Source: Kryptolebias marmoratus (taxonomy: Eukaryota > Chordata > Actinopteri > Cyprinodontiformes > Rivulidae). Taken from it: 64,000 nucleotides of DNA. Within the stretch, counting starts at the first letter, position 1. Every line of letters begins with the position of its first letter. Shown piece by piece: positions 26,658-38,849 of the stretch. The DNA is taken from assembly GCF_001649575.2 (NCBI RefSeq), contig NC_051437.1, forward strand, positions 15,767,543 through 15,831,542. Direction: 5' to 3'. A model generated the notes under the pieces. The model saw nothing but the letters and a program-made list of their open reading frames with translations. It was not told the DNA's origin and ran no database searches. The translations under genes were made by a program, and so were the position numbers.

Positions 26658-29600
26658 GTGAGCCCTCATTTTACTCCCTGTACAAGTTTGTCCTAATTTG
26701 GTAACTTTGTGCTTTTTATTGTGACGTTTGCATCTTTTAGCTCGCACACATTTGGAAACAGAACAACGAAGAATAAAAAGTAGACTTGCAAACAGCTGTA
26801 AATAGAATGAGAAACTGATTAAAAGTGACTTGAAATGCTTTGCTCAGTTTGAGGTATTTTTTTTAAGTAAACCTCAGTGAGTTTGACCACATGCAACATG
26901 CTGACTGCAGCACAAGCCTTCTCTTCAACATCATTTTCCTCCCTTACTTTCTTCCTTCACGTGTTGACAAACCAAAACTTTGAATATTATAGAAAACATG
27001 AAATGCTGTGGTTTCTGAGCATGGATTTAAATATAAACTCATTTCCTTTTTCCTGTTAGGAGAAAAACCTATTTGTGCACCTAACGTCATGAGATGGGGA
27101 CTCGTGCAGAGGAAAATAATATTTCATGCAATTATTAAAAAACATAATGTGGAGACGGGGGTCATCTAATGGGCTGAGCTCATTCAGACTCTTACTTGAA
27201 GGCTCAAATACTGAGTCCGATTACAGACCCCGCTGAAGACTTGTACATTAGCAAAGATCTTTTTGAAAGTTGACTCTGGGGCTCAGACTGTGTGTGTCTT
27301 TCAGCTTCCTTATCCAGAGGACACACAGGTGTGAATGATTTAGTGGTGGATGTTGACAGAGCATCAGTCTTCATGTGTGTTTGACTGCAAAGACATTGTG
27401 TATGTAGATTTTTTTTTCTCCCCCCCCCCCCTCGCTATGCGCCTGTGTGTGTATTCATTTATTGTTCCCTTGCTGCTGAGTTTCCTCAGTCGATCAGGTT
27501 ACACTGGGGGCTAATTGTGTCTCTCTGGGGGCTCAGAGATGGGCTGCTCTAATTGTCCTGTGGCCTGGAACCAGATGCTCATACTAGGTTTCCTTTTTTT
27601 TTTCTAAACCTTTGTTTGTTTCCCTCTCGTTCTTTTCAAGTCCACTTTTCATATCACTTTTTTTTTCTCTGAATAGAAAGTTTACTTCAGTTGAAATATG
27701 TCCACCAAAACATGTCAGAATCAGAGGACACACCAGTGAGTCATTGGAAAAATCTGAAGGGGTTGTGTGTTGTTGAGAGAAAAAAAAAAAGAGAACTTTT
27801 TTTTTAAATGACAAACTGCGTACTTTCTCTTCTGTCTCACCTTTTGACATTTGCTGAAATTTTGCATTTTGTGCTCCCTAAGACCTCTAAATGATTTAAA
27901 ACAAATAGTTTTTGAACTGTTCACAGCTTAGAAGCAAACATTTTACAGTCGTGGTTGTTTTGTAAATTTCCTTCATGCAAATTTGTTCTTCACTAATTTT
28001 TTTTTCTTTTTTTTTATTTCCCTTACTGTTTACATTGGAATGATTGCTTAGTCTTTATTCTGACTTTTTTTCTTAGCTCAGTTGTTACAGGGTTTTAACT
28101 CACTTAAGTGCACCTCATTGCAAACAGAGCTTTTCCAAAACCAATCAAGTGAAATCAACTACGGATCATGACCTTAGCCTGCAGAACTTTCAGACATGGG
28201 TTTCGGTGGCACGTGAGTGAAAACACTGCACTCTATGTCTCCCCTCCTCTTCAGGTCTTTGGCCATGAACCCTTTACTGATCCCAGAGGCCTACATCATC
28301 GGCGCCCAGCCTCTGTGCAGCCAGCTGCCGGGCCTGTCTGCGGGCCAGAAGAAGCTGTGCCAGCTCTACCAGGACCACATGCAGTACATCGGTGAAGGCG
28401 CCAAGATGGGGATCAGAGAGTGCCAGTACCAGTTCAGACATCGGCGCTGGAACTGCAGCACCGTGGACAACTCCTCTGTTTTTGGACGTGTCATGCATAT
28501 AGGTAAGATAAAAAAAAACATTTGAAAAGACTCTCAGATGCACAGACATAAAGACAAAGGTGACAAAGTTACAACTGAAAATATTTAGGAACATATTTCC
28601 TTGACACATTGAAAATGTAATGAGAGTGTATGGATTTAGCAGCGTAGTGTGTGTCTGCATACGTGTATGGATATGGAGTGGCTCAGATGTCTTTTACTAA
28701 GTCCTTTGCTAAAACTGTCTGGATTACCTGATTAGTTTTCTGTCAGTGTTTGTCACTACCTTTCTGATGAGAAAGATTTTCTAATTACTGGTCGTCTTGA
28801 CTGAAAGTCTGATTTAACTTTGTAAAATGTCGATGTAGAGATCAGAGCAGAGTCGCAGCGCTCCTGTCTGCTTGGTGGTGAAATGCGATTGTATCCCGTC
28901 TTGTCTTTTATTCCAGTCAGTGTTTGTGATGGTCAGGTTTTTAGGATTTATCAAATATTTCCTAATTGAATCTTGTTCTTTTGTGTGAAAAGTAAGCTCA
29001 AAATCAGGGAAAAAAAGCTTTTATCAACCAATCACATGATTTATCTATTTCTGAGGTGTACATTTTTTTTCCCCAATGGCATATATTTATTCAAATGCAT
29101 CTTGGTTCCTAAGCATGTGACTTTTCTGGCTTTCAGAAAATGATATTCCTCTTATTTTTGAACCAGCTGTTTTCATGATGATTTGTTTTTTTGGGGGAGA
29201 AAAACTGTAACCACAACGGGGTTAGGAAGGAGGCGATATAACAAAGTTTACCACTGTTTGCTTTTCTCAGAAGTCTCTGGATTGACAATACCCGCAACAT
29301 TAGCTATCACCTTTCCTTGTTGTTCCAGATTCTGTCCTACAGGTTCTGCATCTCTCCCAGTAAAGGGGAGACTGACTCTATACCTCCCCAACAAACACAC
29401 ACACACAGAAAGAAGACGGGTTTTAACATGTATTTGAATTTATTCAATATAAAAATAGGAATGAGAGTAATGCTTGCAGAAAATTCTAATTTTGTAAATT
29501 TTCAATGTATTCATTTTACCAATTAAAGCACTTTAGTTTTTTTGGGTGATATCTGAACATTAATATTATTAAACATAAAATGAATGAAGGGTTTAGCAAA

Positions 29601-32600
29601 AGGAAGTTCAACAATTTTTCTGTGATAAATCCCAGCTGACCACTTTTACTATCTGTATTCAGTTAGTATAAGCAGAGTAAACATATTCAGTAGCAAATCA
29701 GAAACATGCATAAAATGATTAGTCTCAGTATTTTTATCACCAGATTCAAAACACATAAATTCACGTGATGACCAGTTTGCCCTGCCGTAACTGAACGGCT
29801 TTGCCAAAACTCCTAAAATAGCTTTGCCCACATAACTTGTTTCCATCAGCTGAAATCACTGGGACTCATTAAAAAATATGAACAGTAATAAAGTGCTGGA
29901 AGAAAGGTTGATGGGATGTTGTGGACAATAAAAACTAAAACTGTACTAATTTGGATCAGGGTTGGTGGAGAAAATCAGAAAAGATGAGCAGGAAAATAGA
30001 TGATGATTTTTAAGAATCGTTGCAGAAGGGTAATGGATAGATGAATAGATACCACAAAGATCAGTATTTTATACCAAATTCTGGATGACTCTGCCTGTCT
30101 ATGGATCCAGGACCGCTTGCTCCTTCTCTACAGACAGGTCCTCAGAAACCTTTTGAACAGCCAGTCGTCTATTCTTCTTCTCCTCTCCAGTGATCTCATT
30201 TTAGTCTACATTGGCCCAAAGAAACATTTCTTTTGCTCGTTTGTGTGAAAGCTTGAGAGTTTCAAACCAGAACTCTTGGAGGGGTTGCCTGTTTTGTTGG
30301 AGCGCCTGCTGAAGATTGTAGTACATCAGAGGGAGGTCAGCAGTGTAGATTAGTTTCTGTCCACAGTTCTAATATAATACCAACATCCTCAAGTGGGATC
30401 AAAAATTGTTTTGCCCTAATTAATCCCCGCTTTCTTTCTGATAACTTCTGCTCCTGCCAGTTTCTCTCCCAAAAAAATAAGACTTTAACAAACGAGTTCT
30501 TTTATTCATCCCTTTCATTTCAATTATTTTTAAAAAATAATTATTTTCTGTCTTTTCTGACACGAGTGTGGGTCTCATTTTCCATTTTGCTTGCTTTTTT
30601 AAAAAGCTTTTTTTTTTTTTTTTTTTTGACCCATTTCTAATTTTATTTGTTCATCTGTTGCTGTCATTACAGCACAGTTCCTAAAGCTATAGCCCAGCAG
30701 GTATATATGGGCTATGCATTTTTATTGTGTAGCCGCCCTCGCCTTCGATCTCACCATGCAGTCTCATAGTTCTGTCGTCTGTTTCTTCTTAAGTTGCTTA
30801 TCTCCTCATCTCAGCTTTCTGTACTTGTCTGCGGCTTGGTGGAGTGACAGCCTATACTGCCTATGTGCATTTTTGTGTGTCTTTTTCTTTAAGTCTCCGA
30901 AACTCTTGTCTCTGTAGAGGAAATGTTGAGGTTTAGAAGCAGTGGGAGTTAATGAGTAGTGGCTCCGGGATCACTCAGTCATGACAGATAAAGTAAAAGA
31001 GTCGCTGTCACTTTCAATTTGGATGAAGAGACAGTGGCCTGTTAAGAGGAATCGCTGTCACTTGAGGGCGCTCTGTTCTTTCTGGCTGAAGCCCAAAAAC
31101 AGCAAACCATGATCACACTGTTCAACATGTTGTTGAAGACGAGCCTGCAGCTCTTGGCTGAAGTGCTCTGTAATCTTAAAGTGTATGGTGAATGCTGTCA
31201 TATGACATCACATTTTATTGCACCACACAAGCGAAGCAAAATGACACAGATGTGCATTTGTTTGAATTAAATGTATGTGTTGGGCTTATCAAAAATGGAA
31301 TACTGGACATTTCTCATTTATTCTCTCTTTGTTATATCTAACTTGATATTTATGTCTCCGCAGGCAGCCGAGAAACGGCGTTCACCTACGCCATCAGCGC
31401 GGCGGGGGTGGTGAATGCGGTGAGCCGTGCCTGCAGAGAGGGCGAGCTGTCCAGCTGTGGGTGCAGTCGTGCCGCACGTCCCAAAGACCTCCCCAGAGAC
31501 TGGCTGTGGGGCGGCTGTGGAGACAACCTGAACTACGGCTACAGGTTCTCCAGGGAGTTTGTGGACGCTCGTGAGAGGGAGAAAAGTTATCCTAAAGAAT
31601 CATATGAAAATGCACGGCTGCTGATGAATCTTCACAACAATGAGGCAGGAAGGAGGGTAAGACGGAGATCTTTTAGCGTGATCTGATAAGAAATGAGGAG
31701 AAAAATGGATGCTGAAAGTTTTAAAATGAAACCAACCAATGGCAGAGTCTGAGAGACTAATTTTATGTAAGACAATCCAGGTCGGTCAGTCAGTCAGTCT
31801 CTGCTGATCATCTGTTCAACAGCTCCGTTTGCTCACTCCTTCTGCAGCTTTGATCTGTGGGAAAATTGAGTCGTTGGAAACAGAACTGGGCTTTTTCTTG
31901 TCCAAACATCTTGAATCCACCTTAAGAAAACACAATGCTATATCTGTTGCCAGGCTGTTTTCTTTCAAGTAGAACAAATGAGTGGACAGCCTTTTATTTT
32001 TGATTGGAGACACAAACGGGATCATTTTGCCCTCAATAGAAAAGTGTTTCCTTATGAGAGCCTAAGCGTCATATCTGATACAGTACAAAATGTGTGACTT
32101 GAGCATATCATTTTTCAGCAGTTTCCTAATAAACAAACAAAAAAACAAAAGAAAAGCTTTTGCCCTGTCACTTGTTTATTAAAACCCCCCGTTTTTTCTG
32201 CACTTCTTTTCTTTTATCTTCAAGCTGGTGTCAGACCTCGCCGATGCCCAATGCAAGTGCCACGGCGTGTCAGGCTCCTGCAGCCTCAAGACCTGCTGGC
32301 TGCAGCTGGCTGACTTCCGTAAGGTGGGAGACGCACTCAAGGAGAAGTATGACAGCGCCGCAGCCATGAAACTCAACCCACGTGGGAGGCTGGTGCAGAT
32401 GCACAGCAAGTTCAACCCTCCCACGAGTCACGATTTGGTGTACATCGACTCCAGTCCAGACTACTGCTTGAAGAACCAAAGCACGGGCTCCCTGGGCACG
32501 GTGGGGCGCCTCTGCAACAAAACCTCCGAGGGCATGGATGGGTGCGAGCTGATGTGCTGCGGCAGAGGTTACGACCAGTACAAGGCCCAGATAGTGGAGC

Positions 32601-32683
32601 GCTGCCACTGCAAGTTCCACTGGTGCTGCTACGTCAAGTGCAAGCGCTGCACCAGAATCGTAGACCAATTTGTCTGCAAGTGA
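26521..32683 (+). CDS. wnt5a: Wnt5a secreted ligand, complete, four coding exons
   Basis: The coding sequence joins 26521-26657, 28255-28502, 31364-31656 and 32225-32683 to give 378 residues; human WNT5A is 380. Wnt5a is a secreted, lipid-modified glycoprotein that signals mainly through Frizzled and Ror2 in planar polarity and convergent extension. Visible features are a hydrophobic signal segment at about residues 25-42, mature start near Ala42-Asn-Ser-Trp-Trp, the Cys-rich Wnt fold with [10 protein letters not shown] at 236-245 (Ser242 being the expected palmitoleoylation site), sequons NSS, NQS and NKT, and a C-terminus CCYVKCKRC...VDQFVCK. All junctions keep frame (phases 2, 1, 0) with GT-AG borders. 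[22 protein letters not shown] and DQFVCK favour Wnt5a over Wnt5b. The ATG has A at -3, and an in-frame stop precedes it on the predicted splice form. Confidence 0.95.
26658..28254 (+). other. wnt5a: wnt5a intron 2
   Basis: A 1.6-kb GT-AG intron with donor GTGAGC and acceptor CTCTTCAG, interrupting codon 46 after its second base. It contains C-, T- and A-homopolymers near 27410-27435 and 27780-27805 but no exon or recognisable transposon. Confidence 0.85.
28255..28502 (+). CDS. wnt5a: wnt5a exon 3
   Basis: Encodes the end of Trp46 through residue 128 and one base of Gly129. The acceptor is TCTTCAG and the donor GTAAGA. Readable family blocks are [34 protein letters not shown] and [23 protein letters not shown] is the segment that precedes the conserved SRETAF block. 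The sequon Asn-Ser-Ser is at the position of a known Wnt5a glycosylation site. Confidence 0.96.
28503..31363 (+). other. wnt5a: wnt5a intron 3
   Basis: A 2.9-kb GT-AG intron with donor GTAAGA and acceptor TCTCCGCAG, interrupting codon 129 after its first base. It is mostly AT-rich. A less AT-rich block near 30090-30350 has no coding signal I can support. A long T-run lies near 30607. Confidence 0.85.
31364..31656 (+). CDS. wnt5a: wnt5a exon 4
   Basis: Completes Gly129 and encodes residues 130-226. The donor after 31656 is GTAAGA. The highly conserved Wnt5 core is clear: [69 protein letters not shown], and [15 protein letters not shown] at the exon end. The GCSRAARP and NLHNNEAG variants are those of Wnt5a rather than Wnt5b. 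Confidence 0.97.
31657..32224 (+). other. wnt5a: wnt5a intron 4
   Basis: A 568-bp phase-0 GT-AG intron with donor GTAAGA and acceptor TATCTTCAAG. It is the shortest intron of the gene. Apart from a small (TCAG)n run near 31787-31798 nothing stands out. Confidence 0.88.
32225..32683 (+). CDS. wnt5a: wnt5a exon 5, C-terminal domain and stop
   Basis: Encodes residues 227-378 and TGA. It carries the lipidation motif [28 protein letters not shown], the Wnt5 linker, [38 protein letters not shown] and the cysteine-rich hairpin [16 protein letters not shown]. The first nine residues (LVSDLADAQ) differ from the TVYNLADVA usual in vertebrates, although the frame and splice site leave no alternative. 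The long open frame on the opposite strand here is a shadow of this GC-rich exon. Confidence 0.97.
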   Translation: MVSDLADAQCKCHGVSGSCSLKTCWLQLADFRKVGDALKEKYDSAAAMKLNPRGRLVQMHSKFNPPTSHDLVYIDSSPDYCLKNQSTGSLGTVGRLCNKTSEGMDGCELMCCGRGYDQYKAQIVERCHCKFHWCCYVKCKRCTRIVDQFVCK

Positions 32684-33610
32684 GAAGAGACGCGTCGGCT
32701 TGTGGATGATGGGTGTTCATCTGTGTGAATTCATGTGTGGCAGAACAGAGAGGAGGAGGAGAAAGAGAGAGAATGGAAGAAAGAAACTATATAAATTATA
32801 TTTATAGAGTTAAACAATTATGTCTTTGCAAAAAAAAACCATCCCTCTAAAAATAACAAAAAAATGTTCTTAGAAACTAAGAGTATTGTGAAATATTTAT
32901 TTTAAGATTGGTATGTTTTTATTCTGCCCCAGTCGTCATCAGCTATTTTTTTTTTTACTTCACAATTGCCCCAAGCTGTCTAACCTTCCTCCACCCCCCA
33001 CCCCCCATCTTCTCCTGACCCTTTATTAAAATAGTAGAAAAATAGTTTTTCTTATCAAGCAGTTCATGCTGATGAATGCCGACTGAAAAGTTGAATTGTG
33101 CCTCCTATTTTCTACCAAGAGTGAGGTTTTATAGTTGTCATAGTTGGCTCTTAGAAGTTGTCTAAGATTGAGCTGAGAGGAGAATGCTTGTGTGACAATC
33201 TTTACTCACCGCCTCTCTCATGTACTGCAATGGACACTTTTTGATTTGTGTGGGTCCTACAATGAGATGGCTCTTTTATTTTATTTTATTTTTCGAAGGA
33301 CTGGGCCATTTACTAAACTGACCCAGAATTGTTCCCCTGGTGCTGCAACGAGCCCTCCTTCATTCTGCACTTTGATACACCTGTCTGACTGTGTCTCCAA
33401 CTTTTATCCATTTATCCATACTGTAGTCTATCTCCCCTCCAACCCCCATATTAATTCACAGTATCCATATAGCAATATTCTACAGTACTTATTGTGGTTC
33501 AAATATGTATGGGCAATGTTGTGGTGACAGTGGTGAACTCATAGGCGCTCTGTGTATATATTATAGCATAGTCTATCCAGTCAATCAATAAACTGTATTT
33601 ATTTTTTTTA
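32684..33610 (+). other. wnt5a: wnt5a 3' UTR to the first polyadenylation signal
   Basis: AT-rich sequence follows the stop with AU-rich motifs, for example ATTTATTTT near 32896, of the kind that shorten mRNA half-life. An AATAAA at 33587-33592 is a good polyadenylation signal, with cleavage expected some 10-30 bases later. Later AATAAA copies could extend the transcript. No coding potential is seen. Confidence 0.6.
33587..33592 (+). terminator. wnt5a: Polyadenylation signal AATAAA (proximal, wnt5a)
   Basis: Canonical hexamer in the context CAATCAATAAACTG, 0.9 kb after the wnt5a stop and followed by a T-rich stretch suited to the downstream element. Confidence 0.6.
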
Positions 33611-34043
33611 ATCCTCTTTTAAGCTTAAAGAAAGCAAAGTATTGTTTCCATAACAGGTGAATAATTAGTCCAACAGTCATACATTATAAGGTCACTTTTC
33701 AGATTTATAATTCTCACTGCTGCAGGTCTTCACTGTTTTGTTTTTTTTTGTAAAAGGGAAATGCACCTTAATGTCCTGAAACAAAATCTTCACTTTTGTT
33801 CAGCTTTACTGGTACTTTTTTTTTTTTCATCACAGATGTTCAAATGTTACTGTCACCACCACTTAGTTAATTACCCACTATCCCTGTGATGATTCTCAGT
33901 AAGACTGTTTCAGCCAGTTCAGCCGTGTAGATTTATAAGCTTCTCTATGAATTTGAGGTTTGGTAAACATATTGTGTTTATACTTGATATTTTGTGACTT
34001 TTTACAGATTTTTAAAGACTGGCCCAGTGCTCTACTTTCTTTC

Positions 34044-34049
34044 AATAAA
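34044..34049 (+). terminator. wnt5a: Polyadenylation signal AATAAA (distal, wnt5a)
   Basis: A second canonical hexamer 1.4 kb after the stop, followed by T-rich DNA. It would give a longer 3' UTR. Which of the two is used cannot be decided from sequence. Confidence 0.4.
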
Positions 34050-34383
34050 TATAAATACCAAATGTAAAATTATCAGATGTATTTTTTTATTTTCACTTAC
34101 CATATTCCTTTGCAAGTTTTATTTTTCCTGTTTGTTGATAAAGGTAGTGTCCTACCTGGATGGGATTGTTGGGGACTCAAATTTGACTCGGTATTGCAAG
34201 AAAATATACAAATTTCTCTTTGCAGAATGTTTGCAACCAGGTGACCAGTCAGTCACGCTGTCCCATTTTGTGCAGCCATTTTTTATTTTTTATGTTTCAA
34301 ACCACGGCTTGTTTTTGTGTGCATGGCTTACAAAATTGTAATATAGGCTGTGCCCATAATTTCATTGCCGACCCACACTGTAA

Positions 34384-34680
34384 TTGTAAATGGACTGTAC
34401 TTATATAGCACCTTTATAGCCAACCAGGCCACTCAAAGTGCTTTACAACACAATCTGTGCCCACACATTCATACAGCACTCTACTACATCTCTACAAAGC
34501 TCTACAAATCATTGTATAGTCTAATGCTTTAGATCACATTCATACACTGATAAGGCACATCAGAGGTAATATGATGTTCGATGTCTTGCCCAGGGACACT
34601 TCGACATGTGGCATACTGGTGGAATCAAACCTCTATTTTTCTCATTGAAGGACTTCTCTTACCACTGAGCCACAGCCAGA
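34384..34680 (+). repeat. Teleost interspersed repeat ('TATATAGCACC...GAGCCACAGCC' family)
   Basis: The block begins GTAAATGGACTGTACTTATA, has ACTCAAAGTGCTTTACAAC, then CATTCATACA motifs, then GTCTTGCCCAGGGACACTTC, and ends with ACCACTGAGCCACAGCC. I recognise this order as a very abundant short non-autonomous element of fish genomes. The copy is nearly full length but diverged. It has no coding capacity. Confidence 0.85.
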
Positions 34681-37600
34681 GTACACTTTTGAAATTAAAA
34701 ATAAATTTTGGACCATTTTAAAATTTATTTTGTTTTTTAGACCTGAATGTGTTTTCTGTCAGAGGAGCGCTCACGTGCATGCGTCATAATACAGTTCTCG
34801 CATTCTTGAGATGAGTTGGGGATGCCAAGGACAAAACTGAGAAGGGTTCGAAACGTCTACAACAACCCTATTTTGAGAGAAAGTTTGTAACACAACTTTT
34901 CTCTCAAGCAATAAAATTTAGCCTCTGGAACTCAGGCGAGGAAATTGTGAAGCCTGCAAATGTCGCAAGACATTCTGGAGACACCCAGGCGATTGCTGCT
35001 CACCAGCAGTAAAAGCCCAGTGAGATGCTCCCTTAAATGAGGTAATATTCTTCTTTTGTGCATTGATTTAATACAGCAGTAAAACCACTGTTGAAATAAC
35101 ATTTTTATTACAAAAAAAACATTTGTGAAGAGTCTCTAAGTCTTTTCACACAGATTGTTTGCCAAAGTGAACCTCGCAGTGATTGACAACTTGTTTCTAG
35201 TGTGCAGCTCAAAAAGACAAGATTTTGTTTTCGAAGATGGCTGGGATGATGGATGTCTCCCTAAAGAACTGTTGAAGATGTTTTATAAGTTATCCTTGAG
35301 GTTCCAGTAACAGTGGATTGGTTAATGGGATGATTAATCAGCATGTCAGGGGAATGGGGGGGGGTAGTTTTCAATATGGGGGATTTGAGATGTCTGCATG
35401 AGTGGTGAGAAGCTGCTGGTGATGTAGAGATGCAGAAAGCCTGAGAAAAGCTCAACAACAAGCTAAGGACTGAGAGAAAAAGACCAAAGAAAGATTTGCT
35501 TTGAAAAGTAGAGTTTAAGGACTTCATTACAGTGTAAATGCTTCTGACATTGACTAATATTTACACCCGTAAAGTGATACAGACTTTAAGAGCACATCCC
35601 ATATGTGACCCTGTCAGATCTCTGTGTGTGTGTGCTGCCTTTTTGTGCAAACTCTGCAAGATCCTGAGAAGTGTTTGCGTTTCTGATTGGTGCCAAACAA
35701 GCCAGTAGGAAAATGCAAGAAAAATAGATGTTGGATGAAAGAATGACGTTGGCATAAAATGTTTTAAAAGAAGGTTTAAAGGACATTCAGCCAAAAGAGA
35801 TTTTTATTTTATTTTACTTTTTTTATGTTTGAACCTTCTGTCAACAGCTGGGTTTATAGGCGAATGAAATCACGGCATCACGTTTGATTGCTTTTGTACA
35901 CCAAGGCTGAATTGTGCTGGATGAGGCAGCTTCAGAATGAGGGACTGACTCCTTACCAGCAGGACTTTTCCAGCTTTAGTATTAACAAAAGTCCAGCTGC
36001 ACAGCTGGTTGATAACGGCAGGAGTGAAGGGCAACCCAAAACCCACAGGTACAGAAAATGACACTTTCGAAAGAAAGAAACACGGGTACTCTCGAACGTT
36101 CATAGTGCTTAGATGTCTGATCTTGGCCGTTCTTTCACAGTCTGCCCCCCTTTTGCTGCAAGTTTGACAGCTGGTGTGGGTGATTGCATAAATATTTATA
36201 CATCTGTCTTACAACACATGCTTTTTCTATTTTCTTGACTTTGTTCACATGGTAATAAGCTATGGTTTGGGGTTTGTGCACACATTGAAGCAGTAATTGT
36301 GAAAGCACTTTCGAGCCTCTAATAGAGTGGTACTCATAATGAACACATTAGCAATTTTTGACCACTTCCATTTTTCCTCAGTGTCCTTGTTGCTCTTGAT
36401 GGGTGCCATTTTCTTACAAAGAAGTTCATCAGTCATGAATTTTAAATGAGACTTAAAGTCTGATTTTGTGGTATATCTTTTATTGTATGATTCACTGGGG
36501 CATAAATATCCATGGACTAATTATCTTCAGAGTGTGTGGTGAACACAGATCAACAGTGATCACAGAGAAAAGCAGGACTCATCATGCAAACAGTTAGGCT
36601 TTAATTGTGTGAATTTAAAAATATTCTTTTTTTTAAACTAAATTTTAAAAGCTTAAAAATTATGAAATGTGTGATATAAAAAAAAGACTCAAGCATTTAT
36701 TCCCCCTTCAACTCTTAGTTGCAGTTGTTTGTTTTTATATTTGGACATAGATGATAACTTAGATTATATAAAGAGATAAAATAAGTTGTATTTATGACCT
36801 CTCTGAGGTCATCAAACCAGTTTTACTCAATTTTCCTTCCACCCGTTGCAATGAAAAGCCTGAGCAGCTTTCAGGACAATTACATGCATGTGATAAGTTG
36901 TGTTTACCAAAAATAAAGCAGCTAAGGCAAACTCTGCTGAAGCCAGACCTGCTGACCACAGCATTGTAGATTCAGAAATGGCCCGTTACGTTAACCCGGT
37001 TCCTGCCCTGGAAAATGCTGAACCTCTATACCGCAATAGACCATATATTGATGTAATACATTTAAACCACATTTTACCATCTGTGAAACAAAACCTCAGT
37101 TTGAACTATGGGCTCCTTTTTCACCAAGTCACATTATGTGTCACTACATGACACTATGACTCAAATAAAATTGTTAATGCAGAAAACACCTTCTGTACTA
37201 CGCAGGAAAGCAAAGAAACACGCACACACATACACATATTAACATAAATTAATATTTTCCAAAGCACTGAAAATGTGCTGTCAGAGCAGCTGTCTGGTAA
37301 AACTCATCTCTAAAGCCAAAGCAGGGCTTGTTCCATTTTCCGACTTTTGCTGTAAAACATAAAATGGGGCCAACAGAACTGGACGCTCTGCAGGGCTGCA
37401 TTTAGGGCTATTTAAGAGTGCGGTTGCGTGTTTTAGAGGAGGTGGGCGGGGCACCGCACAGTGTCGTCACAAAGAGTCTGGACTGGATCAGGGAGAGGAG
37501 TCCGGGCCTCCGGGTTACCGGTTCTATTTGCGTTATTGCCAGTTCTGTCTCAGGTTCTCCCACCACAAGTTGCTGTTATGGGTTTCAGAGCTCTGGATGA

Positions 37601-38849
37601 AAATAAAAAGGTTATACATCAGGGTCAAAATTTCTCTCCATGCACAACTGAGGTCTGTGTGTGTGTCCATGTAGGAGAGGATAAAAGTGCAAACGGATGG
37701 CTGCATGGGGAAATTTCTACCAGCTCAACAATAAGTGTTGTCATTTACATCAGAGGTAAAGATATTAGTTGGCTTGTCAAGGTTATCCATTTAGAGTTGG
37801 GGTTTTTTGTTTTTTCTGTGGTTTTTTTTTGTCCCCTTTGTTTCACAGTTCACAGGATCAAGAAAAGTTGCATAGAAGACTAACAAAAACATTAGTCTTC
37901 AGTTTTAAATTGAAAAAGTAAACATTACAGCTTGACTTCATTACTCACTGATGCAGAAATACATTCACTGTTAATGACAGTTAAGGCTTATTCTGTCTTA
38001 AATGTCATTTCGTTTGACCACTTTAGGGTTTTAGATTACAAAAGCACTTCAGTTGGTTTTACAGAACATTCTTAAGACAGACAAAAGTTCCCTGTCCAGT
38101 ATTTCACTCTGACATTTGATCTGCTGTTCTCAAACACGTGTGTTTGTTCATGCTCTCACACAGCTCCCTTGTTGAGTTAGCGCAGGTTACATCCACTTCC
38201 ACTGTCATCGCATCTTTGCATTATGGCTTCCTCTCAGGGTACATGCAGTATATCACACAACGAGACATGTTTACAAGCAGCCCAGGACACAGCTACTTTT
38301 CTTTACGGTTTGTCATGGGATCATCTTGTTCTTTTTCAGGCTCTGATGTGTGTGTTTATGTGTGTGTGTGTGTAGCACTGCTCCACAGTGAACTGAATGC
38401 CAAGTCAGGGACATCAGCTGAGTGATTCTGTCAGTCTGCTAAGCCTTCATGGATTACTCTAAAGTGGACCCCTGAGGTTACTCTGATATGAGCACAGCTC
38501 TGTCCTGCTGTGGTCAAGGAATAGACACAAGTCTGCCTGTTAATTTTAAATCCATGTTTTCAGACACTGAAAAATACTGATAAAAAGATGGCCTTGAAGT
38601 GAAAGCATGACAGCAAAATTGGACCCAAATTTCCAACTACATTACCTTTTTTATGCAGTCCAATGGTAATTTGGAACTATAAGTTGACAAAAAAGCTTAT
38701 AATTTGATGTATAAACTGTATAAGAAGTCTACAGAAAACTAAGATCACAAAGAATGTTAAAGCTGCTGCCAGTTGCTCATAAAGGTCACCATAGTAACTA
38801 CACACCTGTCTCTCACTCCCTGACAAGACTCGTTGTTAGGCAGGCAGAC
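34681..38849. other. Intergenic DNA downstream of wnt5a
   Basis: I see no supported gene. An imperfect inverted repeat lies just before the preceding interval's midpoint region at 34873-34908 (TTGAGAGAAA against TTTCTCTCAA). The open frames at 36900-37151 and 37461-37883 have no recognisable domain or splice support. A somewhat GC-richer patch with GGGCGGGGC lies near 37440-37520. Confidence 0.55.

Noticed and set aside
32270..32668. Long minus-strand open frame of 132 codons opposite wnt5a exon 5
   Set aside because: It is the antisense shadow of a GC-rich, highly conserved coding exon and has no family resemblance of its own.
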